The position numbers were made by a program, and so were the translations under genes. This document shows, piece after piece, positions 54,706 through 63,842 of a stretch of DNA of 64,000 nucleotides. The stretch is from Psychroflexus sediminis (lineage in GTDB: Bacteria > Bacteroidota > Bacteroidia > Flavobacteriales > Flavobacteriaceae), in assembly GCF_900099815.1 (NCBI RefSeq), contig NZ_FNCW01000013.1, positions 19,335 through 83,334 on the forward strand, given 5' to 3'. The notes below the pieces were generated by a model. The model was not told the DNA's origin, did no database searches, and saw nothing but the letters and a program-made list of their open reading frames with translations. Position 1 is the stretch's first letter, and each line of letters begins with the position of its first letter.

Positions 54706-57700
54706 AATTTCTGCTAGAAGGAAAAATGAGGTAGGAAGGTAATTCAATATTTTTATCCTCCCCTTCATTTTTCTCTTTCTCCTTTTTTATGTATTCATTT
54801 TTAAGAAGCTTACTTATCAGTTCTTTAAAGGAATCAAAATCTACAGTATATGTAAGGCCTACTCCCTGTGTATACCCCAATTCCTCACCAATAAATTGAA
54901 TATCACTTTCTCTGTTGAATACATTTGCTCTAAGACTCCCTGTCTCATTCAGAAGGAAATTGACTTCTACATCACCAAATACAACAGATTCCGTAACTCC
55001 GCCAACAGGAACTCCAAATCTTCCATTGATTAATACCCTGTCGGTGATTTTAGTTTTTATGGAAAGTCCTACTCTATCGGCCAGGTTATTTTGGCTTAAA
55101 CGTCTGTCATTTTGTTGGTAATTGAGTCCAAGCTTGAATTTGTTATCCTCTTTAGAGATAATATCATCAACGATTCCAGAAGCTCTTTCTATCAAGTTTC
55201 CGGTAATAGCGTTTTGACCTAATCCTGCTTGACTGTAAAAAGTTCCTTGAGTCACAAGTGATAAAGCCTGAAGTTCTGTATTTTCTCTGCCCTGTATACG
55301 ATATTCTAACTCACTTTTGACCACAGAAGACAGATTGGGAAAATTCAAACTGAATTCAATATCAGGCTGAACGATTTGCCCGCCTAAGTTTATTAGAACT
55401 TCAACTGGTATTTCTCGATTTATAGTAGGGTTTTCTAAAAGTATAGCGGGATTGGCCTCTGTTATATATTTGGCTTGAATGTCAATATTAGCCTTTAAAG
55501 GATCTCCATTCCAGGTTAAATTGGATCCCGGAATAACTTCAAATCGCTTTTGAACTAAGCCCGAATATTTAAAAATATATTCTCCATCATAGACAGCATA
55601 ATCACCATACATATTGAATTTACCATTGGTGTTGATTTCTATCAATAACGTGCCCGCTCCTCTCCCTTTCAAACTACTTCCATTAACAGGATCTACCACA
55701 ATTTCCACTTCTGCATCTCTGGTAATATCCAAATCGAAATTTAGACTTAAACCCTTAACTTCTTCAAATTTGATTTTGCGACCTGCTTCCTGAGAAAGCT
55801 TATCTTCTAAACTTAGAAAATAAATAAAGGAATTATCCCCAAGGGATTCCGTATCATCCAATGGGATTTTAAAAACTGTATTTTCTTCTGTTTCAGCTTC
55901 TACGTTAATTTCAATTTCATCTGATGGACCAACAATAGATGCATTTCCATCTATAAACGCAGTACCATAATAAAGTCGACCTTCTTTAAATTTTGTGTCC
56001 AAGGCGACAAGATTACTGGAACTAATGTTCAAATCTAAGTACCACTCCTCAAAATTTTCATTACTAATTGAGCCATTGAGTAAGCCTTGAGTTTTATACT
56101 TTACGTCTGTGATTTCAATATCATTAAACACAAAGTCTTTATCGCTGAAACCTATCCTTGAGCTATTCTCAAAATCAAAATCGATATTAAGATAAGGTAC
56201 GCTTAACCCAGCTTCTTTTAACTGCAATTCACCGTTGAAAAACGGATTTCCAATTTCACCTGTTACATCTACATTCCCGGAGGCAAACCCCCTAATATTT
56301 GAAATGACTTCTTCTCCAAAAACACTGAATGAACTTAAATCAAATTCATTAAAATTGACACCTACATCAAAGTATTGATCTTTGTCGTCTGTAAAAACTA
56401 AGCCTTCAGCCTTAAATAAAGTTTTATTTTTCGTTTGTAATTCTGAAACAATATCAAATGAACTTAGATCTTTATTTCCGTTAGCTGCTAATGAAAACTG
56501 ACCATATTTCACCTCATTGAACTCTAAGTCCTCGATAACCACATCCAGGTTTGGGGCATAAATATTATTTTTTTGAAAAATATCCAGGGTTCCGTTTAAG
56601 AGGCCTGCAAACTGAATGCTGTCCTGTTTTGGTATTACGTCAGCAAGTTTCACTTTATCAAACTTCAGCATTAAATCTTTATAAGTAGAATCTTTTATTA
56701 TACCATTGAGCAAAATGGACTGATTTCCGCTAGACAATTTTAGAGAGTCCATATTGAAATTTTGAAATCCCCGTTCTATTTCCACCTTATTATTTTTATC
56801 AGATTCTCTGTTGAGAAACCATAAGTTCTCATTATAAACAATACTAGATCGCTTAAAACCAAATGTAGATTTATCATCATCGCTTATAGTTTGATAAATA
56901 CTTAAATTGAAATTATCTTGCTTTAACTGCCCTCCCTTAAATTCAGTTCTTACAAAAAGTGTATCTTTTAGATTAACGTTGATCATATTGAAATCTGAAA
57001 TATCATAAAATGAAGTCATTATGTTTTCAATTTCAACATATGAGTTATATAAAGGACTATCTGTATCGACTTGGATATTGATATTCTTGAGGACATTATC
57101 ATAAATACTGATGCGAGGTGATCTAAAATTCAAAGAAAAGTCGGTCTCACTGGCATCTATGTTTCCCCTTATGAATGTATTGGAAGCCACCTCAATTTCA
57201 GGAAAGAAAACTTCGACAATTTTATTATAGATATTCAAATCAAAATCAACATACTGGTAATTTTGTTTTGAGTCCTTCTTACTTCTGAAATATAAATTTT
57301 CTACAGCATCAGAAAATAACTGAGGTAAAGAAGATAATTTAAATTCTCCTTCAAGCTTTCCGCTAATGACATCGGGGCTATCTATACTTATAATTTGTTT
57401 GGTATCCTCAAATGAAGATTTAATCACCAAATCTTCAAAAGCATAAATTTCACGTTCGTTTTCGTATTTCAAAGAATTAAAACTGAGCTGACCTTTAAGC
57501 TCATCAATAGAATTTCCCTTTAAGTCAACAGTTAAATTTCCTTGGAAGTCGGCCATGGTATCGCGATTGACTATATTTAAGTCATATAAATCTGCATATT
57601 CCACGTCTGCATTAAAATTGAATTCATTTTCTTCTTTTGAAGCATCAAGCAGACCGTCGAAAGAAAACAAAAAATTGGGGTCTAAACTTATCATTTCTCC

Positions 57701-59140
57701 ATTGAAGTAAGGAGCTTTAAGATTACCGTTAAGCTTAATGTTTTTGTAAGTATAACCATTAACCCCAATTGAATTTATGGTGCCAATTGCCAAAGTATTG
57801 AGGGAAGACTTCGTAAATCCGGAACCATTCACTTTGAAGTTAAACGTGGTATTTCCAAGAGTTTTATTATTGAAAAAGTCACCTAAATCAAATTCAGAAA
57901 CAGCTAAAAACCCACTATACTTGACGGTTTCAGGCTTTTGATAATTTTCAAAATTCAAATTCATCTCTGCGTTCCCCAACTCTGTCTTCATATTCAAAAC
58001 AGTGAACAATTCATTATTTGATAATTCGATTTTTCCTTGAAGTTGGGTTGTTCCAAAGGTTTTAAAATAAGCAGGTAAATTTGGTTTTAAGTCGGTTGGG
58101 AAAAGCGCAATCAAATCCTTGTAGGTTGTGGTGATATCCAAAGGATAGCCAACCATGTTGAATGGAGAATCGCCAAAAGAATTATAGAGTTTGAGGTTGC
58201 CGGAAATACTCGTATGATCATTTCCCTCAATGTCTAAATTTTGAAGATCGAGATTATTAAGCTGACCTCTAGCAGCTCCATTGAGGTTGAATTCTTGGCC
58301 ATACCCGAAACCATCATAAAACCGCCGCAGATCTGTACTTGAAATAAGCGATTTTTTGAAATCAGCTTCCAGATTCACCCTGTCAAAAAAGTACTGAAGA
58401 TCTTTTCTATCGTAATCAAACTTAAGTATCCCTTTAATATTGGAATATGGAGTTTCCAATATAAGATTTTGAAAATCCATTTGTTGTGGGCTATAAGTAA
58501 ATTGAGTTTTGAAATCTTCAACAAGAATTCCCTGCTTAAGAATGCCAGAGAGCCGTCTGAGGTTTAATTCAATATTTGGTCCTGATAGCTTGAAATTTGA
58601 AATATTAAAGTCTAAATCCCTGATGAAAAATGTGGGATCATTGTCTATGTTTTTATTGATAACAGCAAATTCACTTTCAAAAGCAAGTACTCTGTTGATT
58701 TTCAACTGAAAAGGCTCTGATGATTTTGAGGTCGTATCGCTTAGTTTTTCAATAAACTTGGTAAATTCATCGTCTTTTTCACCCCGATACTGTTTCAATT
58801 TAAATTTTAATTGCTGAAATTCTGTGTTTGAAAAATGGAGATTAGTTCCTGAAAGATTTGAAAGGTTTACTAAAGAAGTGGATAAGGTTTTCGCATATAT
58901 GATCGTATCACCATAATCATCCCTTAAAAGTAAATCCTCTAAAACTATATTTCCCTTATAGTTTACTTTTAAGCCTTTTACATTAAGGTCAGTTTGATAA
59001 GCTTTATTGAAATTATCAGTGAGTTTACCTCCATAATATGACTGGACTTGTGGGATTAAAAAAATCAGGACAAGGAGCAAAAATACCAGTATTATGGCTA
59101 TAAATGCATTTTTTATAAATTTCCAAAGTTTTCTGAGCAC
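54698..59140 (-). CDS. tamB: Translocation and assembly module subunit TamB
   Basis: 1480 residues from a GTG at 59140. One N-terminal membrane anchor (IKNAFIAIILVFLLLVLIFL), then over a thousand residues of repeated short beta strands forming a long beta-taco or groove, and the C-terminal DUF490 domain (KMYGDYAVYDGEYIF-like, DPLKANIDIQAKYIT, PEIEFSLNFPNLSSV) with the strand pair near the end. TamB/AsmA-type proteins carry phospholipids between membranes and help barrel assembly. TATCTTTG on the minus strand (59168-59161) is a possible -7 box. Divergent from tsaD. Confidence 0.9.
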   Translation of the reverse strand: MLRKLWKFIKNAFIAIILVFLLLVLIFLIPQVQSYYGGKLTDNFNKAYQTDLNVKGLKVNYKGNIVLEDLLLRDDYGDTIIYAKTLSTSLVNLSNLSGTNLHFSNTEFQQLKFKLKQYRGEKDDEFTKFIEKLSDTTSKSSEPFQLKINRVLAFESEFAVINKNIDNDPTFFIRDLDFNISNFKLSGPNIELNLRRLSGILKQGILVEDFKTQFTYSPQQMDFQNLILETPYSNIKGILKFDYDRKDLQYFFDRVNLEADFKKSLISSTDLRRFYDGFGYGQEFNLNGAARGQLNNLDLQNLDIEGNDHTSISGNLKLYNSFGDSPFNMVGYPLDITTTYKDLIALFPTDLKPNLPAYFKTFGTTQLQGKIELSNNELFTVLNMKTELGNAEMNLNFENYQKPETVKYSGFLAVSEFDLGDFFNNKTLGNTTFNFKVNGSGFTKSSLNTLAIGTINSIGVNGYTYKNIKLNGNLKAPYFNGEMISLDPNFLFSFDGLLDASKEENEFNFNADVEYADLYDLNIVNRDTMADFQGNLTVDLKGNSIDELKGQLSFNSLKYENEREIYAFEDLVIKSSFEDTKQIISIDSPDVISGKLEGEFKLSSLPQLFSDAVENLYFRSKKDSKQNYQYVDFDLNIYNKIVEVFFPEIEVASNTFIRGNIDASETDFSLNFRSPRISIYDNVLKNINIQVDTDSPLYNSYVEIENIMTSFYDISDFNMINVNLKDTLFVRTEFKGGQLKQDNFNLSIYQTISDDDKSTFGFKRSSIVYNENLWFLNRESDKNNKVEIERGFQNFNMDSLKLSSGNQSILLNGIIKDSTYKDLMLKFDKVKLADVIPKQDSIQFAGLLNGTLDIFQKNNIYAPNLDVVIEDLEFNEVKYGQFSLAANGNKDLSSFDIVSELQTKNKTLFKAEGLVFTDDKDQYFDVGVNFNEFDLSSFSVFGEEVISNIRGFASGNVDVTGEIGNPFFNGELQLKEAGLSVPYLNIDFDFENSSRIGFSDKDFVFNDIEITDVKYKTQGLLNGSISNENFEEWYLDLNISSSNLVALDTKFKEGRLYYGTAFIDGNASIVGPSDEIEINVEAETEENTVFKIPLDDTESLGDNSFIYFLSLEDKLSQEAGRKIKFEEVKGLSLNFDLDITRDAEVEIVVDPVNGSSLKGRGAGTLLIEINTNGKFNMYGDYAVYDGEYIFKYSGLVQKRFEVIPGSNLTWNGDPLKANIDIQAKYITEANPAILLENPTINREIPVEVLINLGGQIVQPDIEFSLNFPNLSSVVKSELEYRIQGRENTELQALSLVTQGTFYSQAGLGQNAITGNLIERASGIVDDIISKEDNKFKLGLNYQQNDRRLSQNNLADRVGLSIKTKITDRVLINGRFGVPVGGVTESVVFGDVEVNFLLNETGSLRANVFNRESDIQFIGEELGYTQGVGLTYTVDFDSFKELISKLLKNEYIKKEKEKNEGEDKNIELPSYLIFPSSRNSN

Positions 59141-59160
59141 TCTAATGTCTATAATTTTTT

Positions 59161-59168
59161 CAAAGATA
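59161..59168 (-). promoter_or_regulatory. Candidate -7 element for tamB
   Basis: TATCTTTG on the minus strand, an exact match to TAnnTTTG, 20 bases before the GTG start of tamB. The -33 region is not clear. Confidence 0.38.
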
Positions 59169-59251
59169 TATCAAATACTAGTCCTAAATACTTTCAACAA
59201 GGCTATAAATTTAATTAGCTTTGCTTGTCAAACAGGTTTTCAAATAAAGGA

Positions 59252-60277
59252 ATGAGCACTCAAAAAAACACTTACATATTAGGGATTGAATCATCTTGTG
59301 ATGATACATCGGCTGCTGTTTTTTACAATGACCAAGTTTTAAGCAATATAGTTGCCACTCAGGAGGTTCACAAGGAATACGGGGGTGTTGTGCCTGAACT
59401 AGCTTCCAGAGCACATCAGCAACATATTGTACCGGTTGTAGACCAAGCCCTGAAGAAAGCGAATATTACCAAAAATGATTTGTCTGCTATTGCATATACG
59501 AGAGGACCAGGTTTGATGGGGTCTTTGCTGGTCGGTAGTTCCTTCGCAAAATCTTTGAGTCTTGCCCTCGAGATTCCGCTTATAGAGGTCAATCACATGC
59601 AAGCGCATTTGCTTGTTCATTTTATAAATGATACAAATTCAAAATCTCCAAAATTTCCTTTTCTTGGGGTGACCATAAGTGGCGGCCATACCCAGATCGT
59701 AAAAGTTAAAGGTTATTTTGAGATGGAAGTAATTGGAGAAACACTCGATGATTCTATAGGTGAGGCTTTCGACAAGTGTGGAAAAATGCTCAACCTCTCT
59801 TATCCTGCAGGTCCAGAAATTGATAAACACTCTAAACTTGGAGATCCGCAAAAGTTTGAATTTGCCAAACCTAATGTAAAAGGACTAGATTTTAGTTTTA
59901 GTGGATTAAAAACATCTGTTTTGTATTATCTTCAAAAACAAACAAGACAGAATCCCAACTTCATAGAAGAAAACATAAATGATCTTTGCGCTTCCTTTCA
60001 AAGAAAAGTAGTTGACATATTGATATCCAAACTGGAAAAAGCTGTAAAAGAGACTGGGATTAAGGAGATAGCGATCGGTGGTGGTGTGTCTGCCAATTCT
60101 GGCATTCGGGAAGCACTTATAGAAAAAAAACAGACAAATCAGTGGAATGTATTTATTCCAAAGTTTGAATATTGCACAGATAATGCAGCCATGATAGGAA
60201 TTGTAGGTTACCTGAAATTTAAAGAAAATCGATTTACTGACTTATCCACTGCTTCAAAAGCAAGATATGCTCTCTAA
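59252..60277 (+). CDS. tsaD: tRNA N6-adenosine threonylcarbamoyltransferase TsaD
   Basis: 341 residues from ATG 59252 (purine-rich AAAGG just before); a TTG at 59225 in the same frame is less likely. Kinase-like (ASKHA) family: IESSCDDTSAAVF, the zinc/iron site HMQAH, TISGGHTQIVKVKG, LDDSIGEAFDKCGKML, and VIGGGVSAN-like IAIGGGVSANSGIRE. It transfers the threonylcarbamoyl group to A37. Together with MtaB (13506-14840) it covers t6A and its later thiomethylation. It begins the operon to the right. Confidence 0.95.
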   Translation: MSTQKNTYILGIESSCDDTSAAVFYNDQVLSNIVATQEVHKEYGGVVPELASRAHQQHIVPVVDQALKKANITKNDLSAIAYTRGPGLMGSLLVGSSFAKSLSLALEIPLIEVNHMQAHLLVHFINDTNSKSPKFPFLGVTISGGHTQIVKVKGYFEMEVIGETLDDSIGEAFDKCGKMLNLSYPAGPEIDKHSKLGDPQKFEFAKPNVKGLDFSFSGLKTSVLYYLQKQTRQNPNFIEENINDLCASFQRKVVDILISKLEKAVKETGIKEIAIGGGVSANSGIREALIEKKQTNQWNVFIPKFEYCTDNAAMIGIVGYLKFKENRFTDLSTASKARYAL

Positions 60278-60427
60278 TCTAAAACAATTTTTTATGAAGA
60301 TCCATAGTAATTCTTGCTAGTACTAAATCCTGATAAATTGTTCAAAGCTTTCTAAACTGAGATTGCTAGGTGTAGTAAGCTTTAGCAGAAATGTAAAGAG
60401 ACTTTTAGTTTTAAAACCTTAAAAATA

Positions 60428-61129
60428 ATGCAACTTTTCTACGAACCCCTTTTTGATTCAACAGCCAAGCTTATCGTGGTAAATCCTATTGAAAGCCGGC
60501 ATATCTCAAAAGTGCTTAGAAAAAATATTGGTGATAAGGTTTTTATCACCAATGGCATGGGACTATTAGCTGAGGGCCTTATAAAAAGCAACCATCCTAA
60601 AAAATGTGAAATCGAGGTATTGAAAATTGACGAAAAAAAAGCCTCAAAACATCATCTTCACATAGCCATAGCTCCCACTAAGGCTAACGATAGATTTGAG
60701 TGGTTTCTGGAAAAAGCGACTGAAATAGGGATACAAGAAATAACACCACTACTTTGCGAACACAGCGAAAGAAGAACTATTAAACTTGAGCGCTACGAAA
60801 AAGTCTTGCAAGCAGCCATGAAACAATCTTTAAATGCTTTTTTACCTAAATTAAATGAATTGACTTCATTTTCTGATTTTATCACTTCCGAATATAATTC
60901 GACAAAATTAATTGCCCATTGTGAAAACGATGCCAAAGAAAGACTTTCCAAAGTGGTTGGAGACGATAATTTAGTATTAATTGGACCTGAAGGAGATTTT
61001 TCAAGGTCTGAAATAGATTTAGCGGTATCTTACGGTTTTAATCCCATTTCGCTGTCAAACTCGAGGTTGCGTACCGAAACTGCAGGAATAGTAGCTTGTC
61101 ATACTGTTAACTTAATAAAATCCATATGA
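60428..61129 (+). CDS. rsmE: 16S rRNA m3U1498 methyltransferase RsmE
   Basis: 233 residues. An N-terminal PUA-like domain (SRHISKVLRKNIGDKVFITN) and SPOUT knot at the end: GPEGDFSRSEIDLAV and LSNSRLRTETAGIVAC. Both the SAM-binding knot and the arginine region are typical. Ends with an ATGA overlap on the DUF4159 gene. Confidence 0.93.
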   Translation: MQLFYEPLFDSTAKLIVVNPIESRHISKVLRKNIGDKVFITNGMGLLAEGLIKSNHPKKCEIEVLKIDEKKASKHHLHIAIAPTKANDRFEWFLEKATEIGIQEITPLLCEHSERRTIKLERYEKVLQAAMKQSLNAFLPKLNELTSFSDFITSEYNSTKLIAHCENDAKERLSKVVGDDNLVLIGPEGDFSRSEIDLAVSYGFNPISLSNSRLRTETAGIVACHTVNLIKSI

Positions 61130-61770
61130 GGCTAACTTTTATTTTAATCTTGATTTTAGGGATAAAAAGCACTACTGCTCAAGAGATTGCACTCTTAAAA
61201 TATGAAGGCGGGGGCGATTGGTATAGCAATCCCACTTCCTTACCAAATCTTGTTGAATTCGTCAATAAAACAACTGAAAGCAAAGTCAGTAAAACTATAA
61301 AAGAAGTAAAGCCTGAAAGTCCGGACTTATTTAATTTTGCATTTGTTCATCTTACAGGTCATGGAAATATTTATTTTTCTAATGAGGCAGCAACAAATCT
61401 TAGGAGTTATTTACTAAGTGGAGGATTTTTACATGCAGATGATAATTATGGATTAAAACCCTATTTTGAAAAGGCTATTAAAAAAGTTTTTCCTAATCGA
61501 ACTTTAAAAATACTTTCACATAAGCACCCAATTTTCACAACAGAATTTGAATTCAAAAATGGATTGCCCAAGATTCATGAACATGACGGGAAACCACCTG
61601 TAGCTTACGGTATTGAGGATAAAAAAGGAAGATTGATGGTTTTATTTACCTATGAAAGTGACTTGGGAAATGGATGGGAAGATCCATCTGTTCACGGAGA
61701 TCCTGAGGCTGTAAGACGTGAAGCTCTTAAAATGGGCGTCAATATTCTTAAATATGCTTTTATGCAATGA
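61126..61770 (+). CDS. Exported DUF4159 protein
   Basis: 214 residues, signal peptide (MRLTFILILILGIKSTTAQ). DUF4159 core: LLKYEGGGDWYSNPTSLPNL, FAFVHLTGHGNIYFSNEAA, LSGGFLHADDNYG, NHPIF-type HPIFTTEF, GDPEAVRREALKMGVNI. Related domains have a class-I amidotransferase-like Rossmann fold, but no Cys triad is clear here. Overlaps rsmE by 4 bases and trmH by 4 bases, so it is coupled to RNA-modification genes although it is exported. Confidence 0.82.
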   Translation: MRLTFILILILGIKSTTAQEIALLKYEGGGDWYSNPTSLPNLVEFVNKTTESKVSKTIKEVKPESPDLFNFAFVHLTGHGNIYFSNEAATNLRSYLLSGGFLHADDNYGLKPYFEKAIKKVFPNRTLKILSHKHPIFTTEFEFKNGLPKIHEHDGKPPVAYGIEDKKGRLMVLFTYESDLGNGWEDPSVHGDPEAVRREALKMGVNILKYAFMQ

Positions 61771-62267
61771 AAGACGAGCAACTAAAACATCACCAGGTAA
61801 ACTTTAATAATACTTCAAAAACTCAAATCAGCATATTACTAGATGAAATGAGTAGTCCTGCCAATTTGGGAAGTATTTTTAGAAACGCAGAGGCTTTTGG
61901 AGTTCAAAGCATTTGGATAAATAGTTCAAATCAAAAAGATCTTGAAAGCACTCGTTTTAAAAGAACCTCCAGGTCTACGTGGAAAAATTTAAACATTTCA
62001 TTTTATGAGGACTTCCAGAGAGTTTTTGATGATTTTAAAGGACTAAAAATCGGCCTGGAAATCACAAATAACAGTACCGACATAAAGACATTAAGCGAAC
62101 TGGATACTGATGAATTTCTTTTAGTCATGGGAAATGAAAAACGAGGGATAACCGAAAATATTTTACATAAACTCGATAAAATTTGTCATATAAAAATGTT
62201 TGGTAAAAATTCAAGTCTGAATGTTTCACAAACTTTAGGTATTGCTTTATATGAAGCAAGAAGATAG
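61767..62267 (+). CDS. TrmH/SpoU-family RNA 2'-O-methyltransferase
   Basis: 166 residues, minimal SPOUT: motif 1 PANLGSIFRNAEAFGVQSI, motif 2 LVMGNEKRGITENIL, motif 3 SSLNVSQTLGIALYEA. No N-terminal L30-like domain, so closer to TrmL/TrmH single-domain forms. Ribose methylation of tRNA (or rRNA) is likely; the exact site is open. Starts by overlap with DUF4159. Confidence 0.88.
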   Translation: MKDEQLKHHQVNFNNTSKTQISILLDEMSSPANLGSIFRNAEAFGVQSIWINSSNQKDLESTRFKRTSRSTWKNLNISFYEDFQRVFDDFKGLKIGLEITNNSTDIKTLSELDTDEFLLVMGNEKRGITENILHKLDKICHIKMFGKNSSLNVSQTLGIALYEARR

Positions 62268-62283
62268 ATATAAGGAATTACAA

Positions 62284-63450
62284 ATGACTAAAGTCCTTCA
62301 ATTTATTGAAGACAACTTAACTACACCCATTCCTAGCCTGGTTTTGAAAGGAAGCCCATTTGAGTCTGTAAGTATACACTCATTGGTAAATCAAATTGTT
62401 GGAAAAAATAAAGCAAAGAAAAAACTACCGAGCTGGTTTGAAAATAAAAATATCATTTATCCTCCCAAAGTTAATCTTGAACAGACTTCTTCAGAAATTA
62501 CAGCAAATCATAAATCTAAGCTCATCTTTGGAAAAAGATTAATTGATTTAACAGGTGGTTTTGGTGTTGACGATTTTTATTTTTCCAAGCGAATTCAAAA
62601 GCTTACCTACGCTGAGCTTAACAAAAAACTATATGAAATCGCCAATCATAATTTTAAAGCATTATCGGTTAAAAATATTCAATGCCTAAATGTCGATTCA
62701 ATTGACTATTTAAAAAAAACAAATTTCAAATACGATTGGATTTATGTGGATCCATCGCGAAGAAACAAAAATCAAAAGGTGTTCCTGCTTAAGGATTCAT
62801 TACCAAATCTATTAGAACATCAGGACCTGCTAAAAGAAAAATCAAAAAACTTGATGATAAAGACTTCTCCGATGTATGATATCGAAATGGGTTATAAAGA
62901 ACTATCGGGGATTAAAGAGTTACATATAATCTCTGTTAAAAATGAAGTAAAGGAATTAGTATGGGTAATAGACTGGAGAGCTGCAAACAGTAGAGCTATG
63001 AAGCTGTTCAATTACAGTTCCCTCAAAAAGTATAGGTTTGAAAAAGCTGAAACTGATGAGATTCAGACTGATCTAATATCACTGTCAAAATGTGATAAAT
63101 ACGTGTATGAATTCAATTCAAGCATCATGAAATCTGGCTTGTATGATCATTTTGCATCCAAATACAACTTAGATAAGCTTGAAAAAAACACAAATCTATA
63201 TACCACGAACTCAATGATTACTAGTTTTCCTGGTAAAATTTACAGGATTGAAAATACTGATACCATACATTTTAAAAAGCTAAAAAAAGACTATAAAGGA
63301 AAGTTTGTGAACATCATCAGTAAAAATGTCAAAATATCTACTGAGAGCATTCGTAAAAAATTGAATTGCAATATAGGAAGCGATAGTGATTATTTAATTT
63401 TTGCAAAAACAATTGAAGGAAATAGAGTATTGAAGGCTACCAGGGTTTAA
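62284..63450 (+). CDS. Class I SAM methyltransferase, THUMP-like domain family
   Basis: 388 residues from ATG 62284, which has AAGGA seven bases before it; ATG 62251 and TTG 62242 upstream are alternatives that overlap trmH. The SAM motif is LIDLTGGFGVDDFYFS, with the acidic strand end (YAELNKK) and a substrate motif YVDPSRRNKNQ. A C-terminal part resembles the THUMP-like region of Bacteroidota RNA methyltransferase-like proteins. Target unknown; its place behind trmH and rsmE points to RNA. Confidence 0.8.
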   Translation: MTKVLQFIEDNLTTPIPSLVLKGSPFESVSIHSLVNQIVGKNKAKKKLPSWFENKNIIYPPKVNLEQTSSEITANHKSKLIFGKRLIDLTGGFGVDDFYFSKRIQKLTYAELNKKLYEIANHNFKALSVKNIQCLNVDSIDYLKKTNFKYDWIYVDPSRRNKNQKVFLLKDSLPNLLEHQDLLKEKSKNLMIKTSPMYDIEMGYKELSGIKELHIISVKNEVKELVWVIDWRAANSRAMKLFNYSSLKKYRFEKAETDEIQTDLISLSKCDKYVYEFNSSIMKSGLYDHFASKYNLDKLEKNTNLYTTNSMITSFPGKIYRIENTDTIHFKKLKKDYKGKFVNIISKNVKISTESIRKKLNCNIGSDSDYLIFAKTIEGNRVLKATRV

Positions 63451-63473
63451 CATACTATTCAAAAAGATTAAAA

Positions 63474-63512
63474 AATAAAAAAACCCTAAATTACGGATGT
63501 AATTAAGGGTTT
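63474..63512 (-). terminator. Terminator of the rRNA operon
   Basis: On the minus strand AAACCCTTAATTAC, loop ATCC, GTAATTTAGGGTTT, then a run of U. Fourteen-position stem with one mismatch, ten bases after the 5S end. It also lies just beyond the methyltransferase stop on the plus strand. Confidence 0.85.
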
Positions 63513-63521
63513 AGTATAAAG

Positions 63522-63629
<108 letters not shown>

Positions 63630-63842
63630 GCTCTAAAGGAGATAGTAGATTGTAGATATTGGACTTCAGCTATTAGATTTTTCGACGCACTGGTCTTTTA
63701 ATCTAATGTCTCATATCTGATGTCTATTCTCTAACATCTCACTTCTAATAAGTTGACATAATAAAAATATATAAGAATTGCAGGGTAATGGCTTTGCTCT
63801 TTAGAGTCTGAAGTAAGGAATTAAAATAATAATCATCTTCAT
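63630..63842 (-). other. 23S-5S intergenic spacer
   Basis: 213 bases between the 3' end of 23S and 5S. No tRNA is visible. The part at 63695-63750 has imperfect short repeats (TCTAATGTCT, TCTGATGTCT and TCTAACATCT on plus), which look like slippage-type spacer repeats. Confidence 0.6.

Noticed and set aside
63630..63842. tRNA in the 23S-5S spacer
   Set aside because: No cloverleaf or TTCRA-type loop visible.
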